64,000 bases of DNA, taken from NCBI GenBank assembly GCA_964507045.1, contig CAZDOO010000014.1, positions 1 through 64,000 on the forward strand, written 5' to 3'. Under the pieces are notes generated by a model. It was given only the letters and a program-made list of their open reading frames with translations, was not told the origin of the DNA and made no database searches. The first letter of the stretch is position 1, and each line of letters begins with the position of its first letter. The stretch is from UBA8199 sp964507045 (GTDB taxonomy: Bacteria; Verrucomicrobiota; Verrucomicrobiia; Limisphaerales; UBA8199). The position numbers and the translations under genes are program-made. Of this stretch, positions 55,423-62,685 are shown piece after piece.

Positions 55423-56340
55423 TCACCCTCTTCTCCTTCCGCGGCGGGTTTCGAAGAAGGCTTGCAGCGTTTGCGCAAAGGACTCGGCGGTGCTGAAGCG
55501 CAGCGTGTCCACTCCGGCGCGGCGCAGGGCGCGGTCCAGGTCCGCGAGGCGCTCCGCGTTGGTATCGGCGAACTTCGCACGGACGGTAGCGCGGCTGGAG
55601 TCCAGCTCCAGCAGTTCCCCGGTCTCGGCGTCCTCGATCGTCAGCAACCCGGCGGCGGGCAGAGTGCTTTCGCGCGGGTCATGCAGGTGGACGCAAACCA
55701 GGTCGTGGCGGGCGTTGGTGAGGCCGATTTCCTGCAAGGTATCGCGACCCGTGCCGGGCAGGGCGACGGCGGGGCCGAAGCTGTGCAGGAAATCGGTGAG
55801 CAGGAACACAATCGAGCGGCGGTGCAGGACGCGGTTCAGGAAGGCGAGCACGCCGGGGATGTGGGTGCCGCGGTGCCGGGGCTCGAAGGAGAGCATCTCG
55901 CGGATGAGGCGCAGGATATGGCGCCGCCCTTTGCGCGGGGGCAGGAACAGCTCAACCTGGTCGGTGAACAGCAGCAACGCGACCTTGTCGCTGCTGCGCG
56001 CGGCGGAGATGGCCAGCGTGCCGGCGATCTCGGCGGCAAACTGGCGTTTGGTGCGGCGCAGGGAGCCAAACGCCGAGGAGGCCGAGATGTCCACGGCCAG
56101 CACCATCGCCAGCTCGCGCTCCTCGCGGTAGCGCTTCACGAACGGGCGGCCCATGCGATAGGTGACGTTCCAGTCAATGTCGCGGACCTCGTCGCCGGGG
56201 ATGTACTCGCGCAGCTCCTCGAAGTCCATGCCGCGGCCTTTGAAGTGGCTGAGATAGGCCCCCACCATTGTGTCGTTCACGAGGCGGTTGGTGCGCACCT
56301 CTACGCGGCGGACGCTTTCAAGCAGTTCGGAGATGGTCAT
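55423..56340 (-). CDS. DUF58-domain protein
   Basis: A 305-residue cytoplasmic protein of the MoxR-associated DUF58 family. Hallmarks: FKGRGMDFEELREYIPGDEV, RDIDWNVTYRMGRPFVKRYR, then a VWA-like fold (LAMVLAVDISASSAFGS, ALLLFTDQVELFLPPRKG, IVFLLTDFLHSFG). The DISAS motif retains a MIDAS-like DxSxS. The ATG at 56340 immediately follows a repeat block filling the gap from moxR; the in-frame GTG upstream lies in that repeat and is not used. Confidence 0.9.
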   Translation of the reverse strand: MTISELLESVRRVEVRTNRLVNDTMVGAYLSHFKGRGMDFEELREYIPGDEVRDIDWNVTYRMGRPFVKRYREERELAMVLAVDISASSAFGSLRRTKRQFAAEIAGTLAISAARSSDKVALLLFTDQVELFLPPRKGRRHILRLIREMLSFEPRHRGTHIPGVLAFLNRVLHRRSIVFLLTDFLHSFGPAVALPGTGRDTLQEIGLTNARHDLVCVHLHDPRESTLPAAGLLTIEDAETGELLELDSSRATVRAKFADTNAERLADLDRALRRAGVDTLRFSTAESFAQTLQAFFETRRGRRRG

Positions 56341-56349
56341 GTCTGCAAA

Positions 56350-56508
56350 CGTCCGAAATCCGAAGGCCGAAGCCCGAAGCCCGAAAGAATGCCGAAGGCC
56401 GTAATCCGAGGCCTGAAACACCAGACCGCAGGAGCCAGCAGTGCCCTACCGCTTTCGGACTTTGGGTTTCGGCCTTCCTTCGGGCTTCGGATTTCGGGCT
56501 TCGGCTTT
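56350..56508. repeat. Inverted short-word repeat (CCGAAGC words) at the moxR-DUF58 junction
   Basis: 56350-56408 (GGCCGAAGCCCGAAGCCCG-type 7-bp words) is imperfectly complementary to 56452-56508 (TTCGGGCTTCGGATTTCGG-type). The element fills essentially the whole 172-nt gap between the moxR stop and the DUF58 start codon. Confidence 0.8.
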
Positions 56509-56512
56509 CCTC

Positions 56513-57493
56513 TCATGGCACGGGCACGGCGTTGAAGATCTTCTTGATGATGGCATCGGTGGTCACGGCTTGCGCCTCGGCCTCGTAGGTGAGGATGATC
56601 CGGTGCCGCAACACGTCGGGGCCGATGCTCTTGACGTCCTCGGGGGTGACATAGGCGCGGCCTTGCAGCAGCGCCCAGGCTTTGGCCGCGAGCGTGAGGT
56701 AGATGGTCGCCCGCGGCGAGGCGCCGAACTGGATGAAATGCTTCAGGTCGAGCTGGTATTGCTCCGGCTTGCGGGTGGCGAACACCAGGTGCACCACGTA
56801 ATCCCGCACCTTCTCGTCCACGTGGATCTGATCCACCAGCTTGCGCGTCTGGAAGATTTCCTCCAGCGGGATGACCGGCTGCACTTGCGTCTCGGGCGCG
56901 GTGAAGGCCATGCGGTCAAGGATCTTGCGCTCCTCCGCGAAGGACGGGTAATCGAGCAGCACCTTGAACATGAACCGGTCCACCTGCGCTTCGGGGAGCG
57001 GGTAGGTGCCTTCCTGGTCAATCGGGTTTTCGGTCGCCAGCACGAGGAAGGGCGTCGGCAGCGGCATGGTTTCGCCGCCCAGCGTCACCTGCCGCTCCTG
57101 CATGGTTTCGAGCAGGGCCGATTGCACCTTGGCGGGAGCGCGGTTGATTTCGTCGGCGAGGACGAAATTGGCGAACACCGGGCCTTTGGTGGCGTGATAC
57201 TTGCCATCCTGGGGATTGTAAATCAGCGTGCCGATGATGTCGGCCGGCAGCAGGTCGGGCGTGAACTGGATGCGATGGAAGGAGGCGTGTATGGCGGCGG
57301 CCAGCGTGCGGACGGACATCGTCTTGGCGAGGCCGGGCACGCCTTCAAGCAGGACGTGGCCGTTGGCCAGCAAGCCGACCAGCAGCCGGTCCACCAGTTG
57401 CTCCTGGCCGACAATGACCCGGCCAATCTCCTCGCGCAGCTGGCGAATCCACCCGGCCGTCGCTTGCACCTGCTCGTTCAAAGGTGTGCTCAT
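56513..57493 (-). CDS. moxR: MoxR-family AAA+ ATPase
   Basis: First gene of the moxR-bat operon, 326 residues. Walker A is LLEGVPGLAKTMSVRTLA (about residue 44), Walker B is FVLADEINRAPAKVQSALLE, sensor 1 is PFLVLATENPIDQEGTYPLP, and the C-terminal lid contains YVTPEDVKSIGPDVLRHRII. MoxR ATPases remodel or assist metal loading of VWA partners; here DUF58, BatA and BatB are the natural partners. No obvious promoter was picked in the 190 nt upstream. Confidence 0.93.
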   Translation of the reverse strand: MSTPLNEQVQATAGWIRQLREEIGRVIVGQEQLVDRLLVGLLANGHVLLEGVPGLAKTMSVRTLAAAIHASFHRIQFTPDLLPADIIGTLIYNPQDGKYHATKGPVFANFVLADEINRAPAKVQSALLETMQERQVTLGGETMPLPTPFLVLATENPIDQEGTYPLPEAQVDRFMFKVLLDYPSFAEERKILDRMAFTAPETQVQPVIPLEEIFQTRKLVDQIHVDEKVRDYVVHLVFATRKPEQYQLDLKHFIQFGASPRATIYLTLAAKAWALLQGRAYVTPEDVKSIGPDVLRHRIILTYEAEAQAVTTDAIIKKIFNAVPVP

Positions 57494-57686
57494 GATGGCT
57501 TGAATCTAGGCAAGGAAGCCCGAGGACTCAAGTTCTCTGCGCAGAAGCAGGCGCCGGACTGAATGAAACGCGCAGGCCTTGTATCAAATGAGTGTAACCG
57601 TATCCCGATGCGCTGGCACGCCGCCCGAGCCGCCTTGCCGGGTTGACCGCCGCACCGGCTTGCCCCACTCTGCAGATGCGTCGAGC

Positions 57687-58820
57687 ATGAGCAGCGATAT
57701 TACAATTGTTCCGTTGTCCCGCAGCCCGCGGGATGTGATGCGGTTTCTCAAGGTCAGCTACGGTATCTATGACGGCGATCCGAACTGGGTTGCGCCGCTG
57801 CTGATGGACCTGAAGAAGGTGTTCACCGATGCCAACCCGCTATTCGAGCACGCCGTGATGCAGCTTTGGGTGGCGACGCGGGGCGGGCGGGACGTGGGCC
57901 GCATCGCCGGCATCATTGATCATAACCACAACCGCGTCACCAGGGACCCGGCGGCCTTCTTCGGCTTCTTCGAGACGGTGGAGGACGCCGCGGTGAGCCG
58001 CCGGTTGTTCGAGACGGTGACCGGCTGGACGCGGCAGGCGGGCTTGCAGCGCCTGCTGGGACCGATGAACCCGACCACCAATGATGAGTGCGGCTTGCTG
58101 GTCGAAGGGTTCGATTCGCCGCCGGTCTTCATGATGACCTACAACCCGCGCTACTACGTGCCGCTGGTAGAGGCCGCGGGCTTTCGCAAGACCAAGGACC
58201 TGCTGGCGTTCCACATGGACCTGGCGAAGATCCCCATGGACCGCCTGGGCCGTATTGCCGGCAAGATCAAGGCGCGCAATCCCGAGCTCGTCTTCCGGGC
58301 CGTAAAGCGGAAGACGTTGCAGCAGGACTTGGTCAAGGTGAAGGAAGTCTATAACGCCGCGTGGGAGGACAACTGGGGCTTCGTGCCGATGACGGACGCC
58401 GAGGTGGACTTCATGGCCGCGCGTCTCAAGCCGCTGCTGATGGAGGGGCTGGTCTGGCTGGCCGAGGCGGGCAGCGAGCCGGTCGGCTTCCTGCTGGCGT
58501 TGCCGGACTACAACGTGGCGCTCCAGCCGTTGCAGGGACGGTTGCTCACGCCGAAGCTGCTGGGGTTCATTCCCTACCTGCTGGGCTGGAAATGCCCGCC
58601 GCGGACGCGGGTCATCACGCTGGGCATGAAAGAGAAATACCGCTCCAAAGGGCTGGAGTCGGCCCTGCTGATCGAGGGGCTCAAGGTGGGCATCGCCGCG
58701 GGCGTGACCGAGTCCGAAGCGTCGTGGATCCTGGAGGACAATTTGCAGATGTGCCGGGTGCTGGAGGCCATCGGCGGGCGCGTGTATAAGACCTACCGGC
58801 TTTACGAGCGGCCGGTCTGA
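57687..58820 (+). CDS. YghO-like GNAT-fold protein
   Basis: A 377-residue protein resembling the uncharacterised YghO family: GDPNWVAPLLMDLKKVFTDA, NPLFEHAVMQLWVATRGGRD, LLGPMNPTTNDECGLLVEGF, MMTYNPRYYVPLVEAAGF and, near the C-terminus, SEASWILEDNLQMCRVLEAI, an acyltransferase-like acyl-CoA loop. It probably has two GNAT-like halves. Substrate unknown. The ATG at 57687 is used; upstream in-frame codons are unlikely. Confidence 0.75.
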   Translation: MSSDITIVPLSRSPRDVMRFLKVSYGIYDGDPNWVAPLLMDLKKVFTDANPLFEHAVMQLWVATRGGRDVGRIAGIIDHNHNRVTRDPAAFFGFFETVEDAAVSRRLFETVTGWTRQAGLQRLLGPMNPTTNDECGLLVEGFDSPPVFMMTYNPRYYVPLVEAAGFRKTKDLLAFHMDLAKIPMDRLGRIAGKIKARNPELVFRAVKRKTLQQDLVKVKEVYNAAWEDNWGFVPMTDAEVDFMAARLKPLLMEGLVWLAEAGSEPVGFLLALPDYNVALQPLQGRLLTPKLLGFIPYLLGWKCPPRTRVITLGMKEKYRSKGLESALLIEGLKVGIAAGVTESEASWILEDNLQMCRVLEAIGGRVYKTYRLYERPV

Positions 58821-58892
58821 GGGTGGGGCGCCCCGGCGGCACGGCGCGCTTTGCCCCTTGAACTTCGCGGACAGGCTTCCTATTGTCGGCGC

Positions 58893-59477
58893 ATGAAACG
58901 AATTTCCTTTCTGTTAGTGGCACTGGCGCTGTGCGCGCCTCCCGTTTTGCGGGCGCAGGACGCAGCGACGGAAGAGCGTCTGAACAAGCTGAGCGGTCGC
59001 ATCGAGGACCTGACGGCGGGGCAGGAGGTGTTGAAGAAGCAACTGGCCGACCTGGCCAAGGACCTTGAGGCGCTGCGCGAGCAGTCGGCCAAGCCCAATA
59101 CCAGCAATGCCCGGCAGGAGGACTTGAACCGCCTAGCCGAGGCCGTGAAGGAAGTGGACCGCAAGCGGCTGGACGACGCCGAAAAGACGCACGCGGAACT
59201 GCTGAAGCTGCGCCAGGTGCTGGAGGCGCCGGTGAAGCCGTCCCAAAAGCCCGTGCGCATCAAGCCACCGAAGGATACTCCTGCCACCTCGGGCGCGGCG
59301 GTGCCCGACAAGGGCTTTGAATACGTCGTCAAGTCCGGCGACACGCTGGATGCCATCGTGCAGGCTTACCGGGAAAAGAACATCAAGGTCACCGTAAGCC
59401 AGATTGTGGCCGCCAACCCCGGACTCAAGCCGGAGCGTTTGAAGGTGGGGCAGAAGGTTTTTATTCCCGCGCCCTAG
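58893..59477 (+). CDS. Secreted coiled-coil protein with C-terminal LysM domain
   Basis: A 194-residue protein. Signal peptide ISFLLVALALCAPPVLRA, then QDAA. Residues ~25-115 form a coiled coil (LNKLSGRIEDLTAGQEVLKK, then LAKDLEALREQ). A Pro/Lys linker leads to a LysM domain at ~145-192 (YVVKSGDTLDAIVQAYREKN, ANPGLKPERLKVGQKVFIP). It probably binds peptidoglycan in the periplasm. It stands alone between the YghO-like gene and convergent uppP. Confidence 0.85.
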   Translation: MKRISFLLVALALCAPPVLRAQDAATEERLNKLSGRIEDLTAGQEVLKKQLADLAKDLEALREQSAKPNTSNARQEDLNRLAEAVKEVDRKRLDDAEKTHAELLKLRQVLEAPVKPSQKPVRIKPPKDTPATSGAAVPDKGFEYVVKSGDTLDAIVQAYREKNIKVTVSQIVAANPGLKPERLKVGQKVFIPAP

Positions 59478-59510
59478 CCGGGAGCGGCTGAGCGCGCCCC
59501 CTCTGGCGCC

Positions 59511-60314
59511 TCAACTCCAGCCGGCCATCAGCCCGATCGCGATCAGGACGGCGAGGCCGATCCGGTACCAGCCGAAGGCGGTGAACGTGTGCGTCTGCAC
59601 GTAACGCAGCAGCCATTTCACCGCGATGAAGGAGACGACGGCGGAGACGAGGAAGCCGAGCAGCACCATGCCCCAATGTTCCGCCGTCGCGCCGGGCGGC
59701 GGGTGATGCAGCGCCTTGAAGATTTTCAAGCCGCCCGCCGCCAGCATGGTCGGGATGCCGACGAGGAAGCAGAACTCGGTGGCCGCGGGCCGCGCCAGGC
59801 CGAGCAGCAGGCAAAGCAGGATGGTGGTGCCCGAGCGGGAAGCGCCGGGGAAGATGGCCGCCAGAATCTGGCCGAGCCCGACGGCGATGGCCATGGTCCA
59901 GGTTACCTGGTCATTGAGCGTCCGGCCACGCAGCCAGGCTTCGACGGCGACGAAGCCGATGCCGCCGATCAGCAGCGCCCAGGCTACCGGGATGAGCTGC
60001 TCGGGGAGTTTGAACCCGCGCTTTTCGAGGATGAAACCCAAGCCACCGGTCAGCACGAAGGCCAGCGCCAGCTTCGCCGCGTAGGCCTGCGTCGCCGGCT
60101 CGCGCCAGCGGAAGAGGAACTGGTGGAAGCGCCGATGAAAGAGAGGGATTACCGCCAGCACGGCACCGGATTGGATGACGATATTAAAGAGGTCGCTCTG
60201 GCGGATATGCAGCCAGCGCTCAACCACCAGTAGATGGCCGGTGGAGGAAATCGGCAGGAACTCGGTGATCCCTTCGATAATCCCGAGCAGAATAACCGCA
60301 ATCCAGTCTGGCAT
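59511..60314 (-). CDS. uppP: Undecaprenyl-diphosphatase UppP (BacA)
   Basis: Recycles the undecaprenyl carrier of peptidoglycan and O-antigen synthesis by removing its terminal phosphate, at the inner membrane. Motif 1 is IIEGITEFLPISSTGHLLV and motif 2 is IFPGASRSGTTILLCLLLGL. Several hydrophobic segments; 267 residues, the usual length. Confidence 0.96.
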   Translation of the reverse strand: MPDWIAVILLGIIEGITEFLPISSTGHLLVVERWLHIRQSDLFNIVIQSGAVLAVIPLFHRRFHQFLFRWREPATQAYAAKLALAFVLTGGLGFILEKRGFKLPEQLIPVAWALLIGGIGFVAVEAWLRGRTLNDQVTWTMAIAVGLGQILAAIFPGASRSGTTILLCLLLGLARPAATEFCFLVGIPTMLAAGGLKIFKALHHPPPGATAEHWGMVLLGFLVSAVVSFIAVKWLLRYVQTHTFTAFGWYRIGLAVLIAIGLMAGWS

Positions 60315-60365
60315 TGCTGGGTTAGACGCTAAATGTCGGCCAAAGACAAGCCTGAAATGCCGGGG

Positions 60366-60773
60366 CTATTTCTTCTTCTTGCCGAAGACGCCGCCGATGC
60401 CGGACTTGGACGCTTCGCCGCGCTGGCGGACCTTGAGCTGGCCGAGAATGGCGTGCCAGCCGATGTAGATCCGGTGCCACTGGCTTTCCAGGTTGCGGAG
60501 CGCGCCTTCATTCAGATCGCTGAGGGAGCGCAAGGATGGGGCATCCGTGATCAGGGCGTGGATTTCCTCCCGGGTTGGGGAAGGCACTTCGACTGCCGCC
60601 AGGATGAGTTCCAGTTGCTGGATCAGGACGCTCTTGGTTTCGAGGAACTGGCTGTCCTCTTCCTGGCTGAATTTCTTGCCGCGCGCCAGGTTGACGAAGT
60701 TGTTGAACTGCTTCCAGCATTCAATGTAGTTCTCCACCTGGTCAACGAGTTCGTCCAATTTTTGATTGCTCAT
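60366..60773 (-). CDS. Conserved-looking helical hypothetical protein
   Basis: A 135-residue, mostly helical soluble protein (LDELVDQVENYIECWKQFNN, FLETKSVLIQQLELILAAVE) with a Lys-rich C-terminus. I do not recognise a domain. It is transcribed with the response-regulator cluster: 12 nt after the next upstream gene on the minus strand, so it may act in the same pathway. Confidence 0.6.
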   Translation of the reverse strand: MSNQKLDELVDQVENYIECWKQFNNFVNLARGKKFSQEEDSQFLETKSVLIQQLELILAAVEVPSPTREEIHALITDAPSLRSLSDLNEGALRNLESQWHRIYIGWHAILGQLKVRQRGEASKSGIGGVFGKKKK

Positions 60774-60785
60774 AGGCTGGTAAGA

Positions 60786-61094
60786 TTAGCTTTGGCTCAT
60801 CGGTGAGGAGGGCGCTTTGGGGGAAAGAAAGATGATGGCGCCGCCCCGCAATTCGCGGGCGGTAATCTTCAGGCTCGGATAGTGGATGATCAACTCGGCG
60901 AGGGGCAATTGCGCCGCGGCGGCGTCATTGAATACAGCGCGGACCTGCTGGGCGATATCTTTAACAACGCTGGCCGGAAAGCTCGAAGGCAGGGTGCCCA
61001 TGAGCACCGCGCCCTCGCGGTCCACGGTGAAACTGCCCGACGGCAGACGCAACAAGGTGGGCGCGGGTCTGGCAAAGAGACTCAAGAGACCCAT
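60786..61094 (-). CDS. Small protein next to the response regulator, unknown function
   Basis: A 102-residue soluble protein with an alternating beta/helix pattern (SFTVDREGAVLMGTLPSSFP, VVKDIAQQVRAVFNDAAAAQ, ELIIHYPSLKITARELRGGA). Its start overlaps the end of the response-regulator gene by 13 nt, so the two are translationally coupled. The pattern is reminiscent of small roadblock-associated regulators, but I cannot assign a family. Confidence 0.6.
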   Translation of the reverse strand: MGLLSLFARPAPTLLRLPSGSFTVDREGAVLMGTLPSSFPASVVKDIAQQVRAVFNDAAAAQLPLAELIIHYPSLKITARELRGGAIIFLSPKAPSSPMSQS

Positions 61095-62143
61095 AGCGCC
61101 AACACTTTCTTCATCCGGTCCCGGACTTCGTCCGGGGCCAGCGTATGCCTCCAGCCAATGCAGTAATCCGTTTGCTCCTGGCCGGCCAGCGTGACATGAC
61201 GTTGCGGGCCAAAGCCCTCGAGCCGTTCCAGGGCTCCCGCGCCCAGCCGATCCCCCAGCGAGCGGAATCGTTCAAGGCTCTGGCGCGCCCAGGCCGCCAT
61301 GCGTTCGGGATTCTCCAGGCCGCGGGCCATCTGGCCGCCAGCCGGGTCGGCGTTGAGCATCAGCGCAAACTCGACGCCTTCGATCTGCGACACCTGCGCG
61401 AGCGGCGAAGCGGGGATTTGCAGCGCCCCGTCTGGGGTGACGCCGCCGCGCAGTTCATCCAGCGCCTGGGCGGATTCCAGGAGCAGCGCATTGTAGGGCT
61501 TGAGAATCTTCCGGGGCCGGCCGGGCTCGTCCGGCAGCGTTTCGAAGTTGCCAGCTCTCCAGGAAAGAATCTTCTGAAAGGCCGGCTCCCCGTCCAAGTC
61601 GGCCGCCTCGGCATCAATCAGTTCGCCAGCCTGGATCCAGATCTTCCCGCTGAGCGGGCCGTTGGTGATGCGCAGCACGGCGGAGCTCTGCGAAATGCAT
61701 TCCAACTGGATGATATCCATGAGGCTCTTGTGTTGGACGCCGCGGAAGCCGGCTTCGGTCTCGCGCCCGAGGAGCGACTCGATGCATTCCAGGAACATCT
61801 TGGTCTCCTGCTCGGTGGCCGGCTTATGCCAGAAGAGGTCCACCCCCAAGGCGTAGGCGCGGGAACGGTACTGCTCGTCCACTTCGGCGGTCAGGGCCAC
61901 CGTGCGCATTTCCGGATACTTGCGCCGCACAATTGCCAGCACCTGCAAGCCGTCCATCATTGGCATCTTCAGATCGCAAATCAGCAACTGGAACGGCTCG
62001 GCTTCCAGCATCGCCAGCGTGCGCGCGCCCGAGGCAGACATGTGAATCTCCGGCCGGCTGGGCAACTGCGCCAGAATTGCCTGGTACATATCCAGCAAGT
62101 CCGGATCATCGTCCGTCAGCAGAATCTTTGGGCGTCTTTCCAT
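61082..62143 (-). CDS. Response regulator with REC and DUF4388 domains
   Basis: A 353-residue protein. The receiver domain (1-~125) has the acidic pocket LLTDDDPDLLD, phospho-acceptor Asp in LLICDLKMPMMDG, TVALTAEVDE and Lys in LFWHKPATEQE. Residues ~135-230 resemble DUF4388/PATAN (HKSLMDIIQLECISQSSAVL, KIWIQAGELIDAEAADLDGE, FETLPDEP). The ~120 C-terminal residues look like a second, roadblock-like sensor (FALMLNADPAGGQMA). No histidine kinase is adjacent. Overlaps the small downstream gene. Confidence 0.85.
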   Translation of the reverse strand: MERRPKILLTDDDPDLLDMYQAILAQLPSRPEIHMSASGARTLAMLEAEPFQLLICDLKMPMMDGLQVLAIVRRKYPEMRTVALTAEVDEQYRSRAYALGVDLFWHKPATEQETKMFLECIESLLGRETEAGFRGVQHKSLMDIIQLECISQSSAVLRITNGPLSGKIWIQAGELIDAEAADLDGEPAFQKILSWRAGNFETLPDEPGRPRKILKPYNALLLESAQALDELRGGVTPDGALQIPASPLAQVSQIEGVEFALMLNADPAGGQMARGLENPERMAAWARQSLERFRSLGDRLGAGALERLEGFGPQRHVTLAGQEQTDYCIGWRHTLAPDEVRDRMKKVLALWVS

Positions 62144-62685
62144 TACTTCCTGCGTTAATCGCTATGCCGCCATGGGCGCAAACTCAAGCCTGAAAACCAG
62201 GTGTATTTGCCCGCATACGCAGCAAGGGTTATTCCCCATTGGGGCGAATGGTGAAGATTTATGGAATTGCGCGCTTCGTGCCCGAGATACAAAGGGTTGC
62301 GCCGGTGAAAGCGAACCCGAAACGCCCGCCAGCCGCCCCAATGCACGCAGCAATGGGACAACTCGTCCAGTGATGAGACAAGTCTCGCTAGCGGTTACCT
62401 GGCGAGGGCGGCACCCCCGCGGTCGAACTCACTCCCCCACTACAGGCAAAGCGCGGTCCCCGTTCGGTTATGCCGGTCATGGCACAAATCCTGCGCAAAA
62501 CGGCACCAGAAGCAGTTCAACCGCAACAAGACAATGAATCGTACGCAAACGAGCGCTCGGGGCGACCTGTCGCCCGACATACTTTGGCCACGGACCGGTA
62601 TCACGCCGGCGCGCGAGCCTTTGAACGCCTCGATTTGCGCCAGGGTTGAAATAATCTCCAAGACACCAGCGCGCTGACTCACTCG
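62144..62685. other. Divergent intergenic region
   Basis: 540 nt between the response-regulator gene (minus) and the partial gene at the right edge (plus). Short frames exist on both strands but none has convincing start context or composition. I see no clear repeat or promoter. Confidence 0.4.
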
